Positions 56,063 to 64,000 of a stretch of 64,000 nucleotides of DNA are shown here, piece after piece. The position numbers and the translations under genes were made by a program. The notes beneath the pieces were generated by a model. The model was not told the origin of the DNA. It was given only the letters and a program-made list of their open reading frames with translations, and ran no database searches. How positions within the stretch are numbered: position 1 is the stretch's first letter; the number at the start of each line of letters is the position of its first letter. Source of the DNA: Halomonas alimentaria (GTDB lineage Bacteria; Pseudomonadota; Gammaproteobacteria; Pseudomonadales; Halomonadaceae); assembly GCF_009902005.1 (NCBI RefSeq), contig NZ_WUTT01000001.1:2693862-2757861 (forward strand), written 5' to 3'.

Positions 56063-57624
56063 TGACCAGGCAAGGCGACACCACCCGCCTGGCCGACCTG
56101 GAGGCGCGTTGTGCCGAGCTGGAGGAGCACAACCGCGCCCTCGCGGCGCAGCGCGACCACTACCAGTGGCTGGCCGAGAGCAGCACCGACCTGATCTCGC
56201 GCCATGCCCGGGATGGCACCTTCCTGTACGCCTCCCGCGCCGCCCGCGACCTGCTCGGCTATGAGCCGGATGAGCTGATCGGGGTCTCCGCCTACGACCT
56301 CTTCCACCCCGCCGACCTGGCCGACCTGCTCAACAAGTCGCCGCGGGTCTACTACCACGATGGCTTCTACCAGCAGACCTACCGCTTCCGCGCCCGGGAC
56401 GGCCACTACGTCTGGTTCGAGACCACCAGCCGCACCCGGCGCGACCCGCAGAGCGGCGAACTGCTCGACATCCTCTGCGTCTCCCGGGACGTGGGCCGCC
56501 GCATCCATGCCGAGGCCAACCGCGAGCGCCTGGCGCGGGTGGTGGAGTCGACCACCGAGTTCGTGCTGTTCATGGATGACGACGAGCGGCTCTTCTACGC
56601 CAACCAGGCCGCACGCCACCTCCTGCAGCTGCCGCGCACGGGCGGTACCGCGCACCTGGCCGATGCCTACGTCGAGGGCTCACTGACCGACCTGCGCGAT
56701 ATCGTGTTGCCTGCCGTGGCCCGCTACGGCTCCTGGAGCGGGGAGCTGGAGATGCGCGGCCCCGAGGGGCCGGTACCGGTACTCAGTGTGGTCATGGCGC
56801 ACTCGGGGCCCGGCTCCGAGCCTGGCCATGTGTCGTTGCTCAATCGCGATATCCGCCTGCGCCAGGCCGCCGAGGAGCAGGCGCGCCAGCATCAGGCGCA
56901 GATCGCCCATGCCAATCGGCTGGCGACCACCGGCGAGCTGGCCTCCAATATCGCCCACGAGCTCAACCAGCCACTGGGCACCATCGCCAACTACGCCAGC
57001 GGCGCCCTGCTCAAGCTCGATGCAGGCCAGCCCGCCGAGGCATTGCGCCTGCCTCTCGAGCGGATCCAGGCACAGGTAGAGCGCCTCGCGGAGCGCCTGC
57101 GCCATATCCGCAGTTTCGTGCGCAAGGGACAGGTCCGGTCGCGCCCCGTGACGCTGGCCGAGGTGGTGGACGCCGCCTGCCGGCTCTGTGAATGGCAGTA
57201 CCAGCAAGCCCGGGTCGACCTCGAACTGATCCTCGCGGACCCATTGCCACGGGTGGTCGCCGACCCGGTGGCGCTGGAACAGGTACTGGTCAACCTGCTG
57301 CTCAACGCCCTGGAGGCGTGTCGCGAGCAGCCCCGCGCCGGGCGGGTCGAAATCAGGGCCCGGCGCAGTGGGCGCCGCGAGGTGACCCTGACGGTCAACG
57401 ACCAGGGCCCCGGGGTACCGGTCGACCAGGCAGAGAGCATCTTCGCCCCCTTCCATTCGGGCCGGGCCGAGGGCCTGGGCATGGGCCTGGCCATCAGCCG
57501 CTCGCTGATGGAGGCCATGGGCGGCAACCTGCGCCTGCTCTCGCCGGATGGTTCCGGCGGCGCCACCTTTGCCGCTACACTGCTCGCCGAACCCTCCCAC
57601 GCCGACGCCATGACGCGCCCATGA
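56062..57624 (+). CDS. PAS-containing sensor histidine kinase (FixL-like)
   Basis: The 520-residue kinase has two PAS domains (about 30-150 and 160-270), a HisKA domain with phosphoacceptor His299 in NIAHELNQPLG, and a HATPase domain (N box VNLLLNALEA, G boxes DQGPGVP and GLGMGLAISRS). No membrane span is seen, so it is probably cytosolic. The PAS domain sequence does not show a clear haem ligand, so oxygen sensing cannot be claimed. It overlaps the regulator gene by 4 bp. Confidence 0.92.
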   Translation: MTRQGDTTRLADLEARCAELEEHNRALAAQRDHYQWLAESSTDLISRHARDGTFLYASRAARDLLGYEPDELIGVSAYDLFHPADLADLLNKSPRVYYHDGFYQQTYRFRARDGHYVWFETTSRTRRDPQSGELLDILCVSRDVGRRIHAEANRERLARVVESTTEFVLFMDDDERLFYANQAARHLLQLPRTGGTAHLADAYVEGSLTDLRDIVLPAVARYGSWSGELEMRGPEGPVPVLSVVMAHSGPGSEPGHVSLLNRDIRLRQAAEEQARQHQAQIAHANRLATTGELASNIAHELNQPLGTIANYASGALLKLDAGQPAEALRLPLERIQAQVERLAERLRHIRSFVRKGQVRSRPVTLAEVVDAACRLCEWQYQQARVDLELILADPLPRVVADPVALEQVLVNLLLNALEACREQPRAGRVEIRARRSGRREVTLTVNDQGPGVPVDQAESIFAPFHSGRAEGLGMGLAISRSLMEAMGGNLRLLSPDGSGGATFAATLLAEPSHADAMTRP

Positions 57625-58268
57625 CCGACACAGCTCCACCCTGCATCGCCATCGTCGACGACGATGAGGCCCTGCGTGACTCCCTGGCCTGGCTGCTGGA
57701 TTCCGTGGGCATCGCCAGCCGCCCCTTCGCCGATGGCGAGGCCTTCCTGGCCGCCGACCCTGCCGGCTTCGACACGGTGCTGCTGGACGTGCGCATGCCC
57801 GGTCTCTCGGGCCTCCAGGTGCAGCAGCGCCTCGCCGAGCGGGAGAACACCCCGCCGGTCGTCTTCATGACCGGCCACGGCGACGTGCCCATGGCCGTCG
57901 CCGCCCTCAAGGCCGGGGCCCGCGATTTCCTCGAGAAGCCCTTCAACCACCAGCAGCTGATCGATACCGTGCAGCAGGCCCTGCTGGCCCACCAGCAGGC
58001 GCGCCAGGCCCTCGCCCGCCTGGAGGCACTGCGTGAACGCTATGCGGCGCTGCGCCCCAAGGAGCGCCAGATCCTGGTCCACGTTGCCCGGGGCCTGACC
58101 AGCCGCGAGGTGGCCGACCATCTCGGGATCAGCCCCAAGACAGTGGAAGTCTACCGGCTGCGCGCCATGAAGGCGCTGGGTGCCGCCAACCTGGCCGAGC
58201 TGGTGCGTCTGTGCGTGGCGCTGGGCCTGGTGGAAGCGCTGCCGCAACATCCCGCCGACAGCGACTGA
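57621..58268 (+). CDS. FixJ-type response regulator
   Basis: The 215-residue protein has a receiver domain with phospho-Asp56 (LLDVRMPG), Thr in FMTGHGDV and Lys in LEKPF, and a LuxR-type HTH (about 145-205: KERQILVHVARGLTSREVADHLGIS). The start at ATG 57621 overlaps the kinase stop, and an upstream frame is unconserved. It is the cognate partner of the kinase. Confidence 0.93.
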   Translation: MTDTAPPCIAIVDDDEALRDSLAWLLDSVGIASRPFADGEAFLAADPAGFDTVLLDVRMPGLSGLQVQQRLAERENTPPVVFMTGHGDVPMAVAALKAGARDFLEKPFNHQQLIDTVQQALLAHQQARQALARLEALRERYAALRPKERQILVHVARGLTSREVADHLGISPKTVEVYRLRAMKALGAANLAELVRLCVALGLVEALPQHPADSD

Positions 58269-58296
58269 TCCATCCGTGATTAGTGACAGGCAGCCC

Positions 58297-58327
58297 TTGA
58301 CCATGGGGTAACCCATAGGTTTTAAGC
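58297..58327 (+). promoter_or_regulatory. CueR/MerR-type promoter upstream of the DUF411 gene
   Basis: TTGACC (58297-58302) and TTAAGC (58322-58327) are separated by 19 bp, the over-long spacer of MerR-family promoters. The spacer contains a dyad ACCATGGG...CCCATAGGT, mirroring the ACC...GGT operator of copper-sensing CueR. It lies about 220 bp upstream of the DUF411 gene. Confidence 0.65.
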
Positions 58328-58545
58328 TCATGGTAACCGCCAGTCGCGTCATCCCCACTAGCCTCATGATGACGCGCCTTGCCCCCGGCTGCTTGCCATC
58401 AGGCGCCGATCGGTCGCCGCAGCGTCACTTGCGCTGGATCATATACGACCGGAAGACGCACGGTGCACAATGGGGCATCCATAAGGCCGGCCGTCGCATG
58501 ACCGGCAAGCCCCGGACGCCTTTCGCCACTCAGGAGAACCCTCAT

Positions 58546-58986
58546 ATGAAACGAACCCCTTCCTCCCTGCTCTTCTCCGCGTCGCTGTTGCTGGGTGCCG
58601 GTACCGCCCACGCCGCCCTGCCCGCCGAGGCGACCCTCTACAAGAACCCGCAGTGCGGCTGCTGCGACGAGTACGCCCGCCATCTCGAGGAGCATGGCGT
58701 CGAGGTGACCATCGTCGATGATGTCGAGCTGGGCAAGGTCAAGCAGGACGCCGGCCTGCCCTATGGCCTGGGCTCCTGCCACACCATCGAGATGGGCGAG
58801 TATGTCATCGAGGGGCACGTGCCCATGGAGGCGCTGGAGAGGCTCTTCGAGGAGCGCCCTGACACCGATGGCATCGGCCTTGCAGGCATGCCCATCGGCA
58901 CTCCCGGGATGCCAGGGCCCAAGCAGGAGGCATGGAACGTCTACCAGTTCCGCGACGGCGAGCCCCAGCCCTTCATGACGCTGTAG
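58546..58986 (+). CDS. DUF411 metal-binding protein (secreted)
   Basis: The 146-residue protein has a Sec signal peptide (residues 1-21, ending GTAHA) and a DUF411 domain with the metal-binding-like KNPQCGCCDEY, then GSCHTIEMGEYVIEGHVPM. DUF411 proteins are commonly found in copper-resistance clusters and may bind copper in the periplasm. CAGGAG lies upstream. A MerR-type promoter lies in front, though the long leader of about 210 nt is not explained by a clear gene. Confidence 0.88.
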   Translation: MKRTPSSLLFSASLLLGAGTAHAALPAEATLYKNPQCGCCDEYARHLEEHGVEVTIVDDVELGKVKQDAGLPYGLGSCHTIEMGEYVIEGHVPMEALERLFEERPDTDGIGLAGMPIGTPGMPGPKQEAWNVYQFRDGEPQPFMTL

Positions 58987-59008
58987 AGCGTACCCACCAC
59001 TGATCACG

Positions 59009-59037
59009 CGCCGCCACGGCCCTGGCCGGAGGCGGCG
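59009..59037. terminator. Terminator-like nested hairpin
   Basis: Outer stem CGCCGCC/GGCGGCG (59009-59015 with 59031-59037) and inner stem CGGCC/GGCCG, placed between the DUF411 gene and convergent hsdR. No T-tract. Confidence 0.55.
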
Positions 59038-59073
59038 TCGCTGTAACGGGCACATACCCATGTCGAACGTGGC

Positions 59074-62000
59074 TCAGTGCAACGCCTGCCCTGAGTAGAC
59101 CGGCGAGGGTACACGCGGGTAAGCCCGCATCACGTGCCGGAAGACCTCGCCTGTCTTCTCCAGCACCTCTTCCTCGCTGTAATGGTCCACCGGCAAACCG
59201 GTGCGGTCGTCCCACAGGAAGTCGCGGATGATGATCTGAACCGAATCGCGGCTGGACTCGCGCTCCTGCCAATGGTCGATCTCGGTGATCCTTACCTTCA
59301 GGTTCTCCAGCAGTTCCACCGACACCCGCTTGATGCGGCGAATCTCGGCGCCGCTGAGCTCCGGCTTGCGCAGCAGATCGAAGATCGCCAGCGACTCTTC
59401 ATCCAGCCCCTCCCGCTTGGCCCGGGCCGCTTCTTCATCCAGTTCAGACAGCGTATCCAGCAGTCCCTCGAAGGTTTGCTCGACAGTCGCGCGATCCTTC
59501 TCGCGGTTGTAGTCGGCCACCAGCTTCTCGTAGTGGTTCTGGAAGTCGGTACGCAGCGGATTCTGCAGCAGCAGACGCTGCAGCTTCTGCTCGACCACCT
59601 GGCTCAACTCCTGCACCAGGGTGCGCTGCTGCTTGTGCCTTTCGAACTCCTTCTTGAGGCGCTCGAAGTCGATGGCGCTGATATCGTAGACGCCGGCTTC
59701 ACGCACGCGATCGTTCGGCTCGCGAACCTCGATGGCTTCATCCACCACGCCATGCAGCTCGCGGATGATATGCGAGATATCAGCCTGCTCGCGGTCCTGT
59801 TGCAGGCTCTTGTAGACGATATCGATGGCATCCCGGTCGGCACGGCGGGCGTTGACGCCTTTGGCGTTCAGGCAGGCCTTGAACTTCTTGAACACCTCGC
59901 GGCACATCACCTCGAAGCGCTTGCGGCTCTCGTCGCTCTGGTTGGCCGCCTCCTTGCAAGCGACGATGGCCGCGTTACGCTCGAAGCCGCTGGTGGTTTG
60001 CACCGCCGCCAGCGAGGCCTCGCGCTCCTCAAGAAAGGTCCTGGTCATCGCCACCGCCTCATCCAGGTCGGCCAGCAGCTCTGCCTCTGGGCGTGCAGGA
60101 TCGCGGCCATCCCCCGGGTCGCCGTTCCCGGTGGTGCCGGCGAAGGTCGCCAGTGCTTTGCGCAGATGGCGCAGGATGCCGCAGTAGTCGACGATCAGGC
60201 CGTTGTTCTTGCCCTCGCTGACCCGGTTGGCGCGGGCGATGGTCTGCATCAGGGTGTGGGCCTTGAGCGGCTTGTCGAGGTAGAGGGTGGCGAGGCTCGG
60301 CACGTCGAAGCCGGTCAGCCACATGGCGCAGACGATGGCGATACGAAACGGGTGCTGTTCGGCCTTGAAGGCGTCATCCAGGGCCATGCGCTGCATGTGG
60401 CGGAACTGGGGCAGCTCGCGCATCGATTCGGGGAGCGCCATGCCCTCCTTCATCAACCGTCGGTGGGGTGTGATATCCAGGTCCCAGCGGCGAAACTTCT
60501 CCTCCTCGCCCTGCTCCTCACTGACCACCACGGCCATCCGCGTCTCGCGCATCCAGGCGAGCTGCCGACTCTGGAACAGCTCCTCCTGCTCATCGGCGCA
60601 CCTGGCCAGTGACCTCTCCAGCTCGTGGATCTTCGCGTCCCAGTAGAAGCCGATCAGCTTGTGCATGCGCACGCAGGTGATCTTGTCGATGCACACCAGC
60701 ATCGCCTTGCCCGTCTCCCAGGCGTTGGCGTAGTGCTCGACGAAATCCTGGGCCACCCTGTCCAGCCGCTTGCCGGCGGTGATGATGTGATAGTCCCGCT
60801 TGAGATCCCGTTCGAGGCGCTGCTCCACGTCCACATCGTCGGTCTCGAACTGCTCCAGGCGCTCGGCGATGCGTTCGTTCATATCGCCGATGGCCACACC
60901 CAGCTTGTCGCCGCGGGCGTCGTAGTAAAGCGGCACCGTGGCCTGGTCTTCCACGGCCCGCTGGAAGTCATAGGTGGAAACGTAGTCGCCGAACATCCGC
61001 CGGGTGATCTCGTCGTCCTTGAACAGCGGCGTGCCGGTGAAACCGATCACGCTGGCCTGCGGTAGGGCGTTGCGCATGTTCAGTGCCAGGCTGCCGTACT
61101 GGGTACGGTGGGCCTCGTCGGAGATGACGATGATGTCGTCGCGCCGGTTGGGCGGCATCTCCGGGCGGAACTTCTGGATCAGCGAGAACAGGTAGGCCTT
61201 GTGCTGCCCCAGCAGCGCTTCCAGGTGATCGCCGCTGCCGGCACGGCAGGGGTCCCGATCGTTGTCCACCAGCCCACAGCCGGCATAGGTCTTGTAGATC
61301 TGGGTATCGAGGTCCTCGCGGTCGGTAAGCACCACGAAGGTGAAGTTGCCGCCCAGCTTGCGGTGCACCTTGCGGGTGAACATCACCATGGAGTAGCTCT
61401 TGCCGGAGCCCTGGGTGTGCCAGAACACCCCCAGCTTGCCCTGCCGCTGGCGGCGTTCACGCACCGCCTGCAACGCCCGGTTGACGCCCAGGAACTGGTG
61501 GTTGCGGGCGATGATCTTCTTCGGCTCGCCGGTGGAATCGTCGAAGAGGATGAAGTTCTCGACCAGGTCGAGGAAATTACGCCGCTCGCAGACACCCTTG
61601 AGCAGGGTTTCCATGTCCACCGAGCCCGGATCCTCCTCGGCCAGGCGCTTCCAGTCGGTGAAGTGTTCCCAGCGGCTGGTCAGCGACCCCAGCTTGGCCT
61701 TCTCACCGTTGCCGAACACCACCAGGGCATTGTGGTGGAAGAGGTGCGGCACCTCGCCCTTGTAGCTGGAGAAGTTCTGCTCGAAGGCAGCACGCAGGTG
61801 CTTGCCGATGTTCTTGCATTCCATGAACAGCAGCGGCAGGCCATTGACGAAGCCGATGATATCGGCACGGCGGCGGTAGAGGTCGCCCTGCACCCACAGC
61901 TCGCGCACGCAGAGGAAGTCGTTGTTGTCCGGCTCGTCGAAGTCGATGAGCCGCAGGCGCTCGCGGCAGCGCTCGCCCTTGGCGTCGCGGAAGGTGACCC

Positions 62001-62316
62001 AGACGCCGTCGCGCAGCTGAGCGTACTTGTCGCGGTTGGTGGCCGCCAGGGACTGGGCCACCGGCGAGGCCACCACCTGGCGCACGGCATCGTCATAGGC
62101 CTCGGCCGGCAGCCCGGGGTTCAGCCGAACCAGTCGCTCGCGCAGCGTGCGAGTGAGCACCACCTCGCGCTCGGAGCTTCGCCCCAGCAGGCTATCCGGC
62201 CCGAAGTCCTCCTGGTTCCAGGCCAGCACCGAGCGCCAGCCGAGCCGCTGTTCCAGATAGTCGGCGGTGGTCTGCTGGACCAGGGTATCTTCGCTGTAGG
62301 GGCTCGGGCTCATCAC
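59074..62316 (-). CDS. hsdR: Type I restriction enzyme R subunit
   Basis: The 1080-residue motor-endonuclease subunit has an N-terminal nuclease with PD-(D/E)xK residues (ADIIGFVNGLPLLFMECKN), the ATPase Walker A TQGSGKSYSM, DEAH motif (ISDEAHRTQ), SF2 motifs GFTGTPL and TGFDVPSLATLYLDKPLK, and a long coiled C-terminus. It cleaves DNA after translocation when the HsdMS recognition is unmethylated. It overlaps the AlbA_2/ATPase gene by 4 bp. Confidence 0.95.
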   Translation of the reverse strand: MMSPSPYSEDTLVQQTTADYLEQRLGWRSVLAWNQEDFGPDSLLGRSSEREVVLTRTLRERLVRLNPGLPAEAYDDAVRQVVASPVAQSLAATNRDKYAQLRDGVWVTFRDAKGERCRERLRLIDFDEPDNNDFLCVRELWVQGDLYRRRADIIGFVNGLPLLFMECKNIGKHLRAAFEQNFSSYKGEVPHLFHHNALVVFGNGEKAKLGSLTSRWEHFTDWKRLAEEDPGSVDMETLLKGVCERRNFLDLVENFILFDDSTGEPKKIIARNHQFLGVNRALQAVRERRQRQGKLGVFWHTQGSGKSYSMVMFTRKVHRKLGGNFTFVVLTDREDLDTQIYKTYAGCGLVDNDRDPCRAGSGDHLEALLGQHKAYLFSLIQKFRPEMPPNRRDDIIVISDEAHRTQYGSLALNMRNALPQASVIGFTGTPLFKDDEITRRMFGDYVSTYDFQRAVEDQATVPLYYDARGDKLGVAIGDMNERIAERLEQFETDDVDVEQRLERDLKRDYHIITAGKRLDRVAQDFVEHYANAWETGKAMLVCIDKITCVRMHKLIGFYWDAKIHELERSLARCADEQEELFQSRQLAWMRETRMAVVVSEEQGEEEKFRRWDLDITPHRRLMKEGMALPESMRELPQFRHMQRMALDDAFKAEQHPFRIAIVCAMWLTGFDVPSLATLYLDKPLKAHTLMQTIARANRVSEGKNNGLIVDYCGILRHLRKALATFAGTTGNGDPGDGRDPARPEAELLADLDEAVAMTRTFLEEREASLAAVQTTSGFERNAAIVACKEAANQSDESRKRFEVMCREVFKKFKACLNAKGVNARRADRDAIDIVYKSLQQDREQADISHIIRELHGVVDEAIEVREPNDRVREAGVYDISAIDFERLKKEFERHKQQRTLVQELSQVVEQKLQRLLLQNPLRTDFQNHYEKLVADYNREKDRATVEQTFEGLLDTLSELDEEAARAKREGLDEESLAIFDLLRKPELSGAEIRRIKRVSVELLENLKVRITEIDHWQERESSRDSVQIIIRDFLWDDRTGLPVDHYSEEEVLEKTGEVFRHVMRAYPRVPSPVYSGQALH

Positions 62317-63758
62317 GCATCCTTGTCGTTCTGCTCCGGGGCGTGTTCCTCAAGATAGCGGCGACCGCGCTCGGTCAGCCGGTAGCGCTGCTTACTGCTG
62401 CGGGGCTTGTCGGGCAGAGTCATCTCTATCAGCCCCTTTTCCAAGGCAGGCACTAAATAAGCTTTACGGAAATACTCGGCATCCTTCAAGGAAAGCTTCT
62501 CCTGAAGCGCCTGCCGCGACATTTCCCCATCCAAGACCCCACACAGGCGAACTTCCGGGGTGACTTCCGGGGTGACTTCCGGGGTGACTTCCGGGGTGAC
62601 TTTCGCAGCATCGGGACCCAGTCGCTCCTGGCCCGCCTCTTCGGCAATACTCGGCCGCGGAAAACGCAGCACGAACCAGTGCGGCGACACCTCGATCTCG
62701 GGCTCGGCCACGCCATACTCGGCGCACAGCCGGCGGATGCGCCGGATGCCGGAGCCGATATGCTCCACGGCCTCCATGCGGTGCAGCATGCCGAACAGCA
62801 GCGGGTTGCGCGGAATGCTCTTGACGCCCAGGTCCGCCTCGCTCATGCCGGCGGGCAGGCCGCCGGGGCTGACCACCTCGACCCGATCCTTGAACACGTA
62901 GACATGCACGTTGGCGGTGGATCGGTAGTCGCGGTGCACCAGGGCGTTGACCACCGCCTCGCGCAGCGCCTCCTCGGGCAGCTCGGGGCGCTCCTCGCGC
63001 TTCACGTGCTGGATGATGTAGGCGACGTTGAGCTTGGAGAGCAGCCAGGCAATGACTTCGTCGATCATCGAGTAGACGTCGCCGTGGAAGCCGCGGCGGT
63101 CAAGGATATGCACCTTGTCGCTGCCCATGAACAGGGCGCAGGCCACGTCGGCGCTGATGGAGAACTTCTGGATGTCGCGGGCCAGCAGCCAGGCGCCGGC
63201 GTGGGTCATCCTGCCGTCGTCGGTGAGCAGGTGAAGGTTCCTGAGCGCGGTAAGCGGCGGCATGTCGGCGGGAATGCGCGCCCGGCGCCGGAAGGTGTCC
63301 CAGGCCGCGTCGGTCAGGTCCTCCTCCAGGGAGAAGCGCTCACAGGGGGTCTCGTCGAAGTGGATCAGCCCCTCGCGGTAGAAGAATTCGCGGATCTCCT
63401 GGCGCGACATCTGCTGAGAGGAGGCGCCCTCGCGCAGGTAGAACTTGCCGCCGAAAGAGTAGGGTTTGCTGTGCTGGGCCGGCACGGTCACGCACAGCAC
63501 CTCGCCGGTGCTCTCCACCTCCACGGCGATGGGCGGCTCAGCGGAGCGCGCCGTGGCCTGCACGTAGGACTTCAACTTGTTGTGGTCGGCCACCCCGACC
63601 ACCTCGCCGGCATCGGTGACGCCGATCAGGATCACCCCGCCGGTGGCGTTGGCGAAGGCGCAGATCTCCCGCCCCAGGCCGGAGGTGCCGGCCTTCTTGA
63701 ACTCGGTGGTAAAGCCCTCTCCGAGCGCGAGCAGGTCATTCAGCGCCTGGCGATTCAT
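62313..63758 (-). CDS. AlbA_2 (Schlafen-like) and GHKL-type ATPase domain protein
   Basis: The 481-residue protein has an N-terminal AlbA_2 domain (about 1-130: TTEFKKAG, REICAFANATGGVILIGVTD), a divergent GHKL ATPase of the HATPase_c_4 kind (LREAVVNALVHRDYRS, VEVVSPGGLPAGMSE, HIGSGIRRIRRL), a linker with four TPEV repeats (about residues 387-403) and a winged-helix-like C-terminus (about 404-475). The family (COG2865) includes putative transcriptional regulators and defence proteins. It lies between hsdS and hsdR with 4-bp overlaps on both sides, so it belongs to the restriction operon. Its role is unknown. Confidence 0.88.
   Translation of the reverse strand: MNRQALNDLLALGEGFTTEFKKAGTSGLGREICAFANATGGVILIGVTDAGEVVGVADHNKLKSYVQATARSAEPPIAVEVESTGEVLCVTVPAQHSKPYSFGGKFYLREGASSQQMSRQEIREFFYREGLIHFDETPCERFSLEEDLTDAAWDTFRRRARIPADMPPLTALRNLHLLTDDGRMTHAGAWLLARDIQKFSISADVACALFMGSDKVHILDRRGFHGDVYSMIDEVIAWLLSKLNVAYIIQHVKREERPELPEEALREAVVNALVHRDYRSTANVHVYVFKDRVEVVSPGGLPAGMSEADLGVKSIPRNPLLFGMLHRMEAVEHIGSGIRRIRRLCAEYGVAEPEIEVSPHWFVLRFPRPSIAEEAGQERLGPDAAKVTPEVTPEVTPEVTPEVRLCGVLDGEMSRQALQEKLSLKDAEYFRKAYLVPALEKGLIEMTLPDKPRSSKQRYRLTERGRRYLEEHAPEQNDKDA
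62551..62598 (-). repeat. 12-bp tandem repeat coding for TPEV
   Basis: Four perfect copies of ACTTCCGGGGTG on the plus strand, encoding TPEV repeats in the linker of the AlbA_2/ATPase protein. The unit is a multiple of three, so slippage would change linker length without a frameshift. Confidence 0.9.
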
Positions 63759-64000
63759 GCGGCCAGCTCTCCGCTCATCAGCTTGGGCAGCAGCAGATCG
63801 CGGGCCTTGGCAAGGCGTTCATTAGTCTTGGTTAACACGTCGACCTGACGGTAGAGGTCCAGTGCCTGCTCTTCGAATAACGAAAGCAGCATGGAAGGCG
63901 GAAAAAGCGCTTGGATGCGATGCACATCGTTACGATTCAGAGTCGGCACTGCTGCACCACCGTTGTACTGTTCAAGGTGCAGGTTAGCCAATAGGTGGCG
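63755..64000 (-). CDS. hsdS: Type I restriction specificity subunit, C-terminal part (cut by window edge)
   Basis: The last 81 residues of a type I specificity protein: LNRNDVHRIQALFPPS is the end of a target-recognition domain, followed by the conserved region LFEEQALDLYRQVDVLTKTNERLAKARDLLLPKLMSGEL, the coiled-coil typical of the second conserved region of HsdS. The N-terminus lies outside the window. Its stop overlaps the AlbA_2/ATPase start by 4 bp. hsdM is presumably further upstream, outside the window. Confidence 0.9.
   Translation of the reverse strand, partial: RHLLANLHLEQYNGGAAVPTLNRNDVHRIQALFPPSMLLSLFEEQALDLYRQVDVLTKTNERLAKARDLLLPKLMSGELAA

Noticed and set aside
59074-62316. HsdR considered as a stand-alone helicase or type III Res subunit
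   Set aside because: The N-terminal nuclease with PD-(D/E)xK, domain order and linkage to an HsdS end fit type I R subunits.
62551-62598. Tandem repeats considered as a CRISPR array
   Set aside because: Units are contiguous 12-mers inside a gene with no spacers.

Overview
The window is high-G+C gammaproteobacterial chromosome, most likely from a halomonad (Halomonas, Chromohalobacter or a close relative). This rests on overall protein character, on the sdhCDAB-sucAB-lpdA-sucCD cluster divergent from gltA, and on the mix of RNase II, YcjX/YcjF, DusA and GlsB-type genes. It is an inference; no rRNA or other taxonomic marker is present. Coding density is high and most of the window looks like core genome. 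Accessory-looking parts are the transposase end at the left edge, a MazEF toxin-antitoxin pair, a decayed SDR gene beside an XRE repressor, and the type I restriction locus at the right edge.

Layout. 1-150: ISL3-like transposase tail and small hairpin repeats. 150-8,530: quinone oxidoreductase, GDPD, an NCS2-type permease with a striking palindromic upstream region, GlsB, DUF924, YcjX-YcjF and a universal stress protein. 8,640-12,920: RNase II, then an overlapping glycosyltransferase/flippase-like membrane protein pair. 13,030-14,400: MazEF and a periplasmic M48 lipoprotein. 14,450-27,900: the TCA-cycle block, with sdhCDAB-sucAB-lpdA-sucCD on the minus strand and gltA divergent from a shared 453-bp control region. 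The E2 subunit SucB carries two lipoyl domains. 27,900-31,000: a beta-hydroxyacid dehydrogenase, a non-coding AT-rich stretch with DnaA-box-like sites, and gltX followed by tRNA-Ala and tRNA-Glu. 31,000-36,250: SDR remnant, XRE regulator, lipoprotein, dusA, an aspartoacylase-like enzyme, a TetR regulator and a membrane protein. 36,350-42,530: an RND tripartite efflux pump (permease, adaptor, TolC-type channel) whose upstream sites resemble the site in front of the TetR gene. 42,600-46,960: alpha/beta hydrolase plus an MCE (Mla/Pqi-like) lipid transporter. 47,040-51,980: HlyD adaptor, RbbA-type double-ATPase/permease and YhhJ-type permease. 52,000-55,400: fructosamine-kinase-like protein, fasciclin-domain protein, NIF3-like protein and two Nudix hydrolases. 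55,400-59,000: an Fe(II)/2-oxoglutarate oxygenase translationally coupled to a FixLJ-like two-component pair, then a DUF411 protein preceded by a CueR-type promoter. 59,070-64,000: hsdR, an AlbA_2/ATPase gene and the 3' end of hsdS, overlapping by 4 bp at each junction.

The observations most worth follow-up are: low-G+C patches in the TolC-type gene that coincide with its two predicted surface loops; the CueR-like promoter upstream of DUF411; the oxygenase-FixLJ coupling; the AlbA_2/ATPase gene inside the restriction operon; the 36-bp perfect palindrome upstream of the permease; and the oriC-like DnaA-box/GATC/AT-rich region near gltX. No CRISPR array, rRNA operon or intact insertion sequence was seen.
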